DNA of 64,000 nucleotides. Origin: Dryobates pubescens. Taxonomy: Eukaryota > Chordata > Aves > Piciformes > Picidae. The stretch is taken from contig NC_071627.1 in NCBI RefSeq assembly GCF_014839835.1, positions 15,618,001 through 15,682,000 on the forward strand, written 5' to 3'. The number at the start of each line of letters is the position of its first letter. Position 1 is the stretch's first letter. Shown in pieces: positions 13,290 to 24,104 of this stretch. The notes under the pieces are model-generated. The model did no database searches. It had not been told where the DNA came from and was given only the letters and a program-made list of their open reading frames with translations. The position numbers and the translations under genes are program-made.

Positions 13290-15990
13290 AGGGAGACTCC
13301 CCTAGTACTTTAGCACTTTTAGAACATGCCCTTGCAGCAGGAAAAACAAAAGTAAAATCAAAGATTATGGAAAGACTGTATTCGTGGGACACACTTTAAT
13401 GTCAGGACAACCACCACCAGGGTGTAACCCAGAGGTCTGACACTGCAGGCTTTTTATCTAGGACCATTCTATGGAGAGCCACATTGCTGCCTCCTGGAGC
13501 CTTCTGGTAAATTTGTGAGATTGCTTCAGCCCACCAAGGAGCACAGTGCTGCAAAATGGAGCAGTCCTGCTTCTCTCCATGTTTGCCTCCATGTTTCCCA
13601 ACCACATGTTCTTGGTGTTGAGCCAAGAGCTCACACACCTCTGCTGAAGGTAAAGGAACTGGATGATCAGCAGTCAAGACTTGTCAGTACATCTGGAGAA
13701 GAGCAAAGTATCTCTCATGTTTTAGCTCTGGATCCTGGAAGCCCTCTGACTCAGGGCAACTGCCTGTGCCATGGAAGAGACCCACGGCGGTAGCACAGCA
13801 CTGCCCTGCAGATATGTGCCTTGGGAATTGGCACAGCTGACTAGAGGTGTCTGATTCAGCCAAAAACATGAACTGAGTACAGGGAGAAAAAACAAAAGGG
13901 AAGTAGACTGAAGAGAAGAATTGACTGTACATTTTCTAGGAATCTTTTTGGAGTTCATTAATTCTGAGATGAATTGTGAGCATTAGTCTTGCAAGTGAGA
14001 TCATCCTTGATATGAGTCTTTATCAGGGGCTTATCTGCCAGAAAGTAGACTGAAACTACTCAAACTTTCTATGAAGCTATACATTAAAGACCAGTGGCTT
14101 TCATTCACTGTAGGATGAAGTTGGAAGTAAATTTTGGACTTGTTGTCATCCTCATGTTATACAATTACTTTAGTCAGGTAAATTAATCATTCAGTGTATT
14201 ATTTTCTCACTATCAACCCTTGTAATCCACACTGAGACCTTGTGAGTTCCATAGGAACAGCCAAGTCTGTCAATGTGAAATTATCAGAGGCAAGGTACAA
14301 ATGCTTAAATAATAATATTAAAACAATGAAGGCAGTTGCAAAATAAGAAGTTGAATGGGGAAGCTGTGTCAGGTAACAGTTTCTGCTGTGGACTAGTTCT
14401 TCGTAGATTGAATTTTTGCTTTGGGCATAGCTGAGTGTCATGCTCCATATTTAAAGAATGTGGATTTCAGCACTATATTTCACCTAAAAAAATTACTTTC
14501 ATGCTATAATTTGCTTTTACATTACCTAATACAGCTCAAAATCACATTACCTTGTATTTTTTTCTGCTTATAATACCTGTCACATGGTTCTTGTTCAAGA
14601 TCCTTCTTTTCCTTTCCTTTTGTTTTTTTTCCCCCTCTCTTTTCTTTCCTTGAAGGCTATCAGGTCCCACACCCCTGCCATCAGCAGGGACATCTGCAAC
14701 TACAGCAGGTTGCTCAGAGCCCCATCCAACCTGAAGCCACCCCTGTAGCCCCACCACTATGAAAACCTTGCCACAGAAACCCACTACACTAACAGGTAGC
14801 ATTATGTCACTGAATCGTAGGAGGGAAGGCAGGGTGGTACAGACAGCAGTATAGACTCCTGTGTGCCCTTTGCTGGGCTGTCCAAAGTGAAGTCATTTGC
14901 TTAGGACAGCTTCCTGATTTTGGTTATATCAGTTCAATTTACTTTAGTTCTGCTGTTCTTATGCCAGCCTAGCTTTCAACTTGAACAATTCTTCATTTCC
15001 CATAATCAGATCTTTTTGTAAAAACCATTGGCAAGATTTGGTTTTGATGACATTTGATATCATTGCCTACTTGCATTGGTCATAACGACTTAGCTGGCAC
15101 ATCAGAAGTGATACTTGTAGTCAGATTGGAAAACACATTAGTTGCCCAATCTGAATGTCACAAATGCCTTTGAAGTTTCTGGTTTCAGCAGTCTGATGCC
15201 AGCAGTGGTGTCAAAAATGTTCAGGAGGTCTGGGTTTAGTGAAAATGTTCAGACAGCTCAAATAAGCTGCAGTTTCTGTTGGCCATTGTTGTTTGTTGCT
15301 TTGTTTGTTTCTTTGTTTTAAATCACTGAGCTCTGAGAATTCTGGTTTAAACACCACAGATAGAAAAAGGGCTTGAACAAAAGCCTCGAGGTAAATACAA
15401 AGCAAGGATAAAGATGGGTATCAAATGCAAACTGGAATGTACAAACCCTAGTCAACACAGATGATTCAAGTCAAGCACTTCATGCAACTTTATTTTTATT
15501 ACCTTCAAAGCAGAAGAGGTTCTGTTGAAATGCACTTGAGAGAAATGAGTGTGAAGGGGGGAAAGAGGGATAAGAGACTCAGAGTGGGAATCTCAGAAAT
15601 TCAGCAGTAGGTCTGCAGAATGAAACTCAGCTTGTCTGTAATGAGAAGGATGTGAAGGAGACTATCAGATAAGGAAGGCAACTGGGACATCGTGGGGGAG
15701 AGAGGATGGGGACAGGCTGTGCAGTGCAGTGCAGGGCAGAAGCATGAGAAGGAATGATGCCAGCCAAGACCACAGTTTTAAGAGCAGGTTTTTGGCAGAA
15801 TTAAAGGACAATTCTGTCTCTGCAGGTGATTTGGAAGTAAGAAAATCTGTCGATTTCACATACTTTCCCCCGTACAACAAAATTGCTGTCAGTGAGAGAA
15901 ACGTGGCAGGTATATCAGAGGAGGAATTTCAGGGAGACAATTCCAAATTTTTTTGGAGGTCTTCCTTGGGAGTTTGCATCACATGAACTT
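13290..15990. other. Intergenic DNA, nothing recognised
   Basis: Unique-looking sequence. Weak frames in 13,400-13,960 occur on both strands in a somewhat more GC-rich patch, but they show no domain or splice context. No repeat was recognised. Confidence 0.5.
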
Positions 15991-16242
15991 GGGGACACAG
16001 TCTCAAGCTGCGCCAGGGGAGGTTTAGACTCGAAGTGAGGAGAAAGTTCTTCACTGAGTGAGTCATTCGTCATTGGAATGGGCTGCCCAGGGAGGTGGTG
16101 GAGTCACCATCCCTGGAGGGGTTCAAGGGGAGACTGGACGTGGCACTTGGTGCCATGGTCTAGTCGTGAGGTCTACCGAGACAGGTTGGACTCGATGATC
16201 CTTGGGGTCTTTTCCAACCTTAGTTATACTGTGACACTGTAA
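15991..16242 (+). mobile_element. CR1 LINE fragment, 3' end
   Basis: Plus orientation, about 250 bases, same subfamily as the copy at 12,847. Blocks are 'ggggacacagtctcaagctg', 'gggctgcccagggaggtggt' and 'gcacttggtgccatgg'. The tail is degenerate. It is 5' truncated and non-coding. Confidence 0.9.
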
Positions 16243-16803
16243 CTTTATCAGAGACACTGCAGGGCAGGTGAAAATGTGTGTGCATAAGCACACTCTGTGT
16301 GTCTCTGTGTGAACCCACACAGGCTGTTTGAACCTATCACTTTGTTAAGTGTAATGATGGTGCTGTGCTTCACATTCACACCTGCTACAACAGCTCACTG
16401 TCTTGTGACAATAAGAAGCCAATTTCAGTCTTCTGGGGTTTGAGGTCAAGTTAGGTCTTACTGACCTTCCCTCTGCAGTTCTGGGGGAAGTACTAGAGTG
16501 AATGCAGACCTCTGTCTTCTTTGAAAAGCTTACTATTTTATTACATAATAAAGAGAGCTCCACTTCTGACTCACCGTTTTGGTCTGTTTCCCCTAACATG
16601 TAAATGAAACCACAAAGCTGTTTTGACTGGAGCTGGTTATTACATCCCTAGATAACCACTCAGCAACTGGAAGCTGTACTATAACCAAGGAGGCTATGCA
16701 AATCAGTGGCTGTGTACTCCACCTCTGGCTGCTCTCAGAAGGAAACAGCTATGGTTCTAACATAGCAAAACTATCTTAGCATTTCAAAACTGAAAATTAC
16801 AAC
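16243..16803. other. Intergenic DNA, nothing recognised
   Basis: Short unique stretch between a CR1 fragment and the LTR-like element. No exon or repeat seen. Confidence 0.5.
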
Positions 16804-16910
16804 TGTTGTGGGGAAGGAATTGTCACTATTCTGAAATACTCTTTGGTATGTGTCCTGAAGGGTCAAACCCCAAAATATGCCCTAGCCCAGACTAGCCCAG
16901 ACAATGGGCT

Positions 16911-17068
16911 AAGCACCTGCAAATGTGCTAAGCTGGACAGTTCCTGGGGTCCAGATGGTCAAGGCAAATGTATGGCACGTGTGATTAACATTGTAAGTAC
17001 CCCTGAATGTGTAAACCTGGACACTTCTGGGGTCCAGATAAACATGTAGCACATGTAATCACCTTTGT
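16911..17068. repeat. Tandem duplication, units of about 84 and 74 bases
   Basis: Unit 1 is 16,911-16,994 and unit 2 is 16,995-17,068. Both share the core 'tggggtccaga' and the flanking order aag.acc...atgtg...ctggaca...gcac.tgt.at.a. A weaker partial third unit may follow around 17,089. In an LTR this would be the U3 enhancer area. Confidence 0.7.
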
Positions 17069-17214
17069 GATACAGCTGTGAACTGTGTGTGCCCCTGGCT
17101 GTGTTTGGATATGCCCCATCATATAGGTCCAGTTATCAGGGTTCTGTGTTACCAAAGGGCATTAATTGTTTTGGGACAGTATTTAAACCAGCCAAGAAGT
17201 TAGGCAACTCGCCC

Positions 17215-17387
17215 TGTTCTTACCCAGCAAGCAACAAGAGCCAAATGCTGTCTGAGTAGCAGCTGAAGGCCCTGCTCCAGCAGACCATCTACACCTGGGC
17301 CTTATTCTTACCCAAAAACAGATCTAAATGCTGCCTGAGTAGCAGCTGAAGAACTTGTCCTAACAGGCAACAACTACACCCAGGCCT
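17215..17387. repeat. Tandem duplication, units of about 88 and 85 bases
   Basis: Unit 1 is 17,215-17,302 and unit 2 is 17,303-17,387. Both contain 'ttcttaccca', 'aaatgctg.ctgagtagcag' and 'ctacac.c.gg.cct'. They lie just 3' of the TATA-like box of the candidate LTR. Confidence 0.75.
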
Positions 17388-17720
17388 TGCACCTGGACCA
17401 AGGCAGAGATGGGAAAAGCTCCAAGAGAATTGACTCCTAGAAGAGGCTACAGCCTGGCAATGGAGCACACAAGAGAGAGGCCTCTTAGCCCTCTGCAAGC
17501 CAAGGACTGCTCGAATTATAGCCACAGCATCTGGGAAGGTACCAGCCAGAGGAGCAAGTCGTGAGTACCCAGCTAATCTGCTACAGGATCCCATTTGTGG
17601 GAAAACCATAGGTCACAGCACCTGTCTTTCCAATTTGAATCACTGTATTGGAAATGTGAGATCTCTGCTAAACCTCTACTTAAAATTGTCTTTATATGTG
17701 GAAAGTAATACCCACAACCA

Positions 17721-19189
17721 AATAGAACCTGTAAATACACTTTGTAAATCAGTGACAGCAATGCTTAAAGATACCACCACAAGGAAATATTGATTATAAA
17801 ATATATAGTATAATATATAAAGTGAGAAATGGATGTAAAGAGTCTCTTGGACTCATGGATGAGTATTTGAACAATGGATAGTGATGACAGAACCTGTATG
17901 CAACTACACACAGTGCAATCTACTGATGCTTTGCCTACATCATATGGTTCTATATGTGCTGCTAATGGAAAGGCACCTATATCTTTTTCTACCCCCTTTC
18001 TGCTCACTTGCTAGGGATTCTGACTGAAGCTGTGAACTGCAGCTAAACCCATCATGCTACTGACCATGCCAAATGGGACCTTTCTCAACAAAGCTGTCTC
18101 TGGCTTGCCTATGAATGCAGACACAATGTACAACAGCAGTGCTCTATGAGATTATGTAACTTGTACTGCCTTGACAAAAATCAAGGCTGTTTAGTAGAAT
18201 CTGTGTTTCTCTCCCCATTTTTCCATTTCCACAGATTTGCTATATGTAAATAAAGCTGGAGCACAAGTGAATGAAGATCTATCCCACCTGCTCAGTCACA
18301 GGCCTTCAAAGGAGACATTTATATGTAAGAGAGTATAATGTTTCTGGGGTTCTGGGGCTGTCCTTGTTTCTAGTCTTCCTTTTCATGAGCAATTAACTGT
18401 AAGGATAAGGCAATGCAAATGTAGACCCCTATAGTGATATGGTAATCATAGCATTGTCACAATGGAAATTCATGATTGCTAGGGATGTTAGCTCTGCCAA
18501 CGCTGTTCACAAACCCACAGCTGTGCCCAGTCTCCTCCCATTAGGCAGCTGTGAATAAAGTTCACCCTCAGTTATTTATAACTCTACTGCAAATTGGAAG
18601 GTTCCTGTTTTCTTAAACCACCACACTTCATTGCAGAATTGACTTCTGTGGGAAGCTGTATGGTGACTCTGTGAATATGACTGTTTTCATACCACATCCT
18701 GCATCTGTGCTGCTTCTGTCAGCTGGCTAATGGAGCAGTGCCAGCCTCATGATGGTGACCACACCCTACAATGTGACTGGCCCTTTCAGCCAGTATGAAG
18801 CTCCCTGCAGATCCAGATGGACGTGTCCTTCTATGAGGATGCATACAGTAGTTAAGTAGTTTGTTCATTAAACTTATTTGGTTGAGGGGAAGAAAAAACA
18901 AAAAGGCAAACACAAAAAAGCAGAAGATTCACATATGAAGGGTTCCATTTGATATATATTGTTCTACTACTGTTCCTTCCAATCCATCTAGAATGTTAAG
19001 CTGCCTCTATTGAACTGCATTCTCTGATAAAAGTGGTTTTCTGATGAATTCTTTAAATATGAAGTCTTGTTTCTTTGGGCAAACAGTGATTCCTTTGACA
19101 ATGGCATTTATTGGTACAGCTGGCAGACTAAAGCTTTCTGAAGTGATTCTTACTCTCAGATATTAATTATAGGTGGAAGGAATTGAAAC
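17721..19189. other. Intergenic DNA, nothing recognised
   Basis: AT-rich and non-coding, with no recognisable repeat or exon. Confidence 0.5.
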
Positions 19190-19912
19190 AGATGGGCTGA
19201 GGTCAACAGAATAACGTTTAACAAGACCATGTGCTGGGTCTTGTACTTGGGTCACAACAACTCTAACACTACAGGCTTGGGGCAGGGTGTAGGCTTAACA
19301 TCAGCCAGCAGCGTGCCCAGCTGGCCAAGAAGGCCAATGACATCCTGGCCTATATCAAAAACAGTGTGTCCAGCAAGAGTAGGGAAGGGATTGTGCCCCT
19401 GTACTCATCCCTGGTGAGGCCACACCTTGAGTACTGTGTTCAGTTCCGGGTGCCACAGTGTAGAAGAGACATTGAGATCCTAGATCATATCCAGAGAAAG
19501 ACAATGAGGCTGGTGAGAGGTTTGGAGGGCATGGCATATGAGGTGCAGCTGAGGGAGCTGGAGAAGAGATGGCTAAGGGAGATCTTATTGGTCCTACAAC
19601 TACCTGAAAGAAGTTTGTAGTGAAGCTGATACTGTTTTTTTCTCCCAAGTAACTAGAGACTGAATGAGAGGAAATGGGTTTAAGCTGTGCCAGGGGAGGT
19701 TTAGATTGGACATTATGAAAAAAAATCTTTACTGACAGCGTGGTGAGACATTGGGACAGGCTGCCCAGGGAGGTGGTGGAGTTGCCAACCCTGGAGGTGT
19801 TCAAGAAGGTGTAGCTGTGATGCTTCAAGACACAGTTTAGTGGTCATGGTAGTTGGGTTATGGCTGGACTCAGTCTTCAAGGTCTTTTCCAGCTTTAGTG
19901 ATCCTATGATTA
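19190..19912 (+). mobile_element. CR1 LINE fragment with end of reverse-transcriptase ORF2
   Basis: Plus orientation, about 720 bases. The frame at 19,366-19,620 encodes the conserved C-terminal CR1 ORF2 block, with the residues '[16 protein letters not shown]' and '[14 protein letters not shown]' recognisable. Upstream bases (19,229-19,365) are earlier ORF2 sequence. The 3' part carries 'ggctgcccagggaggtggtg' and a degenerate 'atcctatgat' tail. The ORF is interrupted after residue 84 and the element is 5' truncated, so it is dead. Confidence 0.9.
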
Positions 19913-21545
19913 ACTTCTGAGGTAGTCAGGTGTCTGCCTATGGAAAAAGATTCCACAATGCAGGGCTTTCTCCTGTCAGAGAAATAAACAGTCAACAGTA
20001 GGTGTACAGTTCTCATATGGTGTTCCTTGCAGTAGCTGTTACCACAGAAAGGAAGTAATGTCATTTGTGGCTGGAGCCCACATTCAATTGACTTTCTAGT
20101 GCCAGGCAAAGGTTTGGTGGAGGTAGGAAGAAACTCCATGGTCTGTTCATTACGTCAATACTTACTGTGTAACTTCATTTAGCTTTGCAGAGAGGAATTG
20201 AATTTTTCTTTTGAGTACTCTGAGGAGTGTCCTGGGGGATTTTGCCTACAGAAAGAGGCCACAGAGAAAGCCAATTAAAGATGTGAAGTTAAAAATGCAG
20301 TGATGCACTTTTGGCTCAAATAGCTTATAATATCAAGTGGAATGTAGAGGCCAATGAATCTTTATGCTTCGCAGCTCTGCGCTGTGGGGATGGAGACTAA
20401 CTGTAATTTCCACCCTGTTCATTCATTGTCCAGACAGCAAAGACTGCACCCCTCCAAAACACAGTTTAGCTTCGGGGAAAAGCAGAGTTAGGAAATGACC
20501 AGGACAGTCCTCAATAGCCACATGACAGCTTATTTACTTAACAGGATAGTATCCTCTTCTCCCCATAAACTTGAAGGAAATAAAACCAGGTCCTTCTTAC
20601 TTGGTGCCTCTAATGAAAGCAGAGCCCAGTAAAGACTCTCCTCTTTTGGCACAGGACCAAGTGAGCTCTCATGTGTGCAAGAAGCAGTCAGTTTTAACTT
20701 GAATTGAGCACTGATAGTCTGGTCACGATTCTGAAGACCCCTGTGTATAGGATCTCCTCAGACAAATTTAAAAGTGATCTCATTCCTGCTTAAATCCAGG
20801 AATTTACTGACTTTGGTCAACAAATTCATCTATGTGACAGATGCTTTTTCTATGGACTTGTGGTGGTGCATTTACTCAGGATGATGTCAGAGCCAAGGGA
20901 GGAGCAAGACATCACAATTCCCAATATGAGCAACTCCAGGCACATCCTCATACTCCATGGCATGATGGTGAGCAGAAACCAATGTGTTCACTCCATGCAA
21001 GCAGTTTCATCATTCTTTTGGGAAAGTACTTAGTGGAAGTTCCCTCATGCAAGGCTTTCTTCTCATTTTGATCCCTAAATCATTTGCTGAGCTATTGACC
21101 AACCAGTAATCTTACCTGAAGAAGGAACAGTTAATAGGTTCGCATCCCAAACTCAAAAGACCCCCCGCAATGACATGAACAGCTACATGATCGCTTTTGC
21201 CTTGCTCAGAAAGAAATGTAAGCGGTCACCTCCTGCTGTTCATGCCACCATTCAGTAGGCATGAACAGAAACAACATATTCCTGGTCAGGAATGTAGGTG
21301 GCAAACATTGTGAAAGCTCGGGACAAGGACTGTACAGAGATGCAACTTCAAATTGTCATTATTATTCCATTTTCACAGCTGGCATATCAGCACCTACCCT
21401 GGTCTGTGCCTTAAACGAGAAGCCTTTTGCTCAGATTTCATTCAGAAATGTGTGGTGGCGAGAAGTGGAGTTGCTGTGGTTAAGTGTGAAACAATCTAAT
21501 TCCCATTAGTCTTGCAGCAGTCTGCATGTCAGTGCAGCTGGGAAT
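19913..21545. other. Intergenic DNA with one short coding-like frame
   Basis: Mostly featureless. At 21,091-21,246 a + strand frame of about 50 codons looks somewhat protein-like and lies in a locally CpG-richer patch (see findings). No splice sites or homologue could be supported. Confidence 0.45.
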
Positions 21546-21668
21546 CAGAGTCACAGAATGTCAGGGGTTGGAAGGAACCTCCAGAGATCATTGAGTCCAA
21601 CCCACTGCCAAAGCAGGGTCACTTAGGGCAGGCCATACAGGAACACATCCAAGCAGGTTTTGAAAGTC
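21546..21668 (-). mobile_element. CR1 LINE fragment, 3' end
   Basis: Minus orientation. The + strand shows the reverse-complement tail 'gagtcacagaatgtcag', then 'ggttggaaggaacctccag', 'agatcattgagtccaaccc' and 'caggaacacatccaagcagg'. This is the subfamily with the 'cctggatgtgt' block. About 120 bases, non-coding. Confidence 0.85.
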
Positions 21669-22341
21669 AGATCAGATCTACTCTGAACACCTTTTTAATG
21701 GACAATTTTAAGGAACATGAATTCTACTGCACACTTCCAAGTGAAACTCCCTCATGGTTGCTGTATGGTTAACTACATGAAACTAACTACACAGAGAGAA
21801 TAGAACATAGTAATTTTCTGTCCTTGAAATTCCATGCTGGATATGGTGGATATTGAAAACCAGGGGGGGAGTTATTTCTTCACCTTTCCCATTGTGATTT
21901 CAAATGTCTGTTGAGAGCTTTAGACTACTGTGGGGAGCTTACTCTTTTAGGAACTCATTTATAAGCAGCTTAGAACATGCTGTGGGCCAGTTTGCAAACT
22001 TCTGCTGCACAGAATAGATTAAAAAATCCTAACATGGGAGCTCATTCCATCAATAAGCCAAAGGAGACATCTAGATCTCCTGATCCACTCTTTGTGAAGG
22101 CATGCAGCACACTTTAGGTCCGATCATGATCCCTTTAAACATATTGGAAGTTTCTCCTGTCCTCCACTCCAGTGGTTCCAGGTTGTTTCAGCCAAAGCCT
22201 GCACATATGGGATGTTTCTGCAGGCATGTTGGTCAGATGCAGGGAAGTCTGAGAATTTTTCTGTCTAAGCATTGTAGGTTTTGTGCTCAAAAAGGGTTTT
22301 TGTGAACACTGGCACAGAAGCTGTTTTCACTCACTTCTACA
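21669..22341. other. Intergenic DNA, nothing recognised
   Basis: Unique sequence with no exon or repeat seen. Confidence 0.5.
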
Positions 22342-22468
22342 CCTGGATGTGTTCAAGAGGGGACTGGACGTGGCATTCAGTGCCATGGTCTAGTCATGAG
22401 GTCTTGGGTGATAGGTTGGACTTGATGATTGTTGAGGTCTCTTCCAACCTTGGTGATACTGTGATACA
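22342..22468 (+). mobile_element. CR1 LINE fragment, terminal 3' end
   Basis: Plus orientation, about 125 bases. 'ggatgtgttcaagagggga', 'gccatggtctagtcatgagg' and 'ttggacttgatgat' precede a degenerate tail. Same subfamily as the copy at 12,847. Confidence 0.85.
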
Positions 22469-22771
22469 CTGAGACTCCTGTTACGTCATAGGGAGAAGGA
22501 TTAAGCCTGAGCTGTTTTGTCTTTAAATACAGAATATTCCTTTTCCCCCTGTCTAAAGTCTGTATAAATTCACATTAATCCATATTTGTCTTTTACAAAG
22601 AATAGAAAATAAAAGCCAAAAAAAGAAAAAAAGGGGTGGGGAGGGGCAGCTTTTCATTCAGCTTTCTTTAAAGAGCATGCTACAAAGCTCCAGAAACTGC
22701 TCACAGATTACCTTACCTTTTGCAGTTTATTAACATTAAAGCTATATAAAATCTTGAAATACATAGTTTTA
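22469..22771. other. Intergenic DNA with A/G-rich stretch
   Basis: Contains an A/G-rich low-complexity run at about 22,605-22,645 and nothing else recognisable. Confidence 0.5.
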
Positions 22772-22872
22772 CAGATTCATAGATTGGGTTAGAAGGAACC
22801 CTCAAAGGTCATCTTGTCCAACCCCTCTGTGGTGAGCAGAAACACCTCCAACTAGCTCAGGCTGCCCGTGCT
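22772..22872 (-). mobile_element. CR1 LINE fragment, terminal 3' end
   Basis: Minus orientation. The + strand shows 'agattcatagattgggtta', 'gaaccctcaaaggtcatctt' and 'gtccaacccctctg', then 'actagctcaggctgccc'. This belongs to the CR1 group with the 'ctcaaaggtcat' block. About 100 bases. Confidence 0.8.
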
Positions 22873-23934
22873 GCCACATGAAGTTTTAATTAGTCCTAAA
22901 TGAGTACCAAGCAATCTTGTTATTTCTCTGATTACAGTGTTAATAACTCCCAGTCTTAGGTTCTTAATCTTAAATCTCAGATTTACTTGATAACAGATGA
23001 GACTGAATGCTCATCTTTCATTTTCCACTATATCAGATTCTAGCTGTTGTGATTGCAAAGATCAGCTGAGTGTAACTTGGTTCCACCCTGAATCCTCAAT
23101 ACAATACCATCAGAAGATAAAATAGTGTTTAAAAAGTAACTCCCTGGAGTAGTAATACCTGGGGACTCTGGAAGTCCAGAGTCCAGGCTGTAGCCCCTCC
23201 AGGGCACATCTCTTCCAAATGTTACCTAGTACGTAACTGCAGGGAGGATTTGCCAGTCCACAGTCCCTCTCTTCCCCCCATTCTACTGTGGTTCTTAAAA
23301 ATCATCACATGTCAAAGCTCCTCAGTCTTTACCACTCAGGGTTGGTAATACTGTGGTCTCACCACACGGCTTCAGCAAATGTAGCTCTCACAGAAGTTTC
23401 ATAAACAAATGTTGTATCACAAAGCAACCACTGGTGTCATTTCAGAAATTTTCTTTGACTTTCAGAAGCTGAGGGATGTTTCAGTGGTTCATTTGTGAAA
23501 CCTCTTTGCTTTCTAAACAGGCTTCGTGTGAGCTCATTCATGACCTCATTCATCAACAGTCAGAGGTGTTAAAACTAGCTTATTACCTAATTTAAAATGT
23601 CTTTTTTCCACCTCCAGGAACCTGGAATTTTCTGACAATGATGCAACAAGATGCCTACTGACTGGGCACTGAATCTTACTATCAGCTCCTGGTATCCCAT
23701 ATAAGATGGGGTTCCTTTCTCAGCTTGAGTCTTTAGGCTTTAGCATTAAAAAAACCCCAACAGTCACATTAATAATTGCATAGCAAAATAGGAAGCTGTC
23801 ATAGCTTCCCTTTTCTTCCAGCCATATCCCTGAGTGCTTTAATGTAGGTCCCTTCAAAATAGCAATAAGAAGCAGATAAAAGAAGTATTTTTCATAATGA
23901 TTACACTTTGTGTTGACACAGATTAACTAAGAGG
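22873..23934. other. Intergenic DNA, nothing recognised
   Basis: Unique AT-rich sequence, no exon or repeat seen. Confidence 0.5.
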
Positions 23935-24104
23935 GAATGTGCTGCCCAGGGAGGTGGTGGAGTCACTGTTCCTGGAGGTATTCAAGAGGGGATTGGACGT
24001 GGCACTTGGTGCCATGGTTTAGTAGTCATGAGGTCTTGGGTGACAGGTTGGATTTGATGATCTTTGAGGTCTTTTCCAACCTTATTGATTCTATGAAATT
24101 CTGT
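23935..24104 (+). mobile_element. CR1 LINE fragment, terminal 3' end
   Basis: Plus orientation, about 170 bases, starting at 'ctgcccagggaggtggtgga' and ending in a 'ttgattctatgaaattctg' tail. It carries the 'gcacttggtgccatgg' subfamily block, so it groups with the copies at 12,847 and 15,991. Confidence 0.9.

Larger units (their letters stand above)
16804..17720. mobile_element. Candidate solo LTR (endogenous retrovirus fossil)
   Basis: The segment begins TGTTGTGGGG and ends CCCACAACCA. These are near-perfect inverted terminal repeats with the TG...CA ends typical of retroviral LTRs. A TATA-like box (GTATTTAAACC) lies at about 17,179. Two tandem duplications sit on either side of it, at 16,911-17,068 and 17,215-17,387. 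Length is about 917 bases, and no gag, pol or env coding sequence flanks it, so it would be a solo LTR. I could not find a clear target-site duplication and could not assign the family. The divergence between the internal duplicates suggests an old element. An anonymous minisatellite-bearing region is the alternative. Confidence 0.35.
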
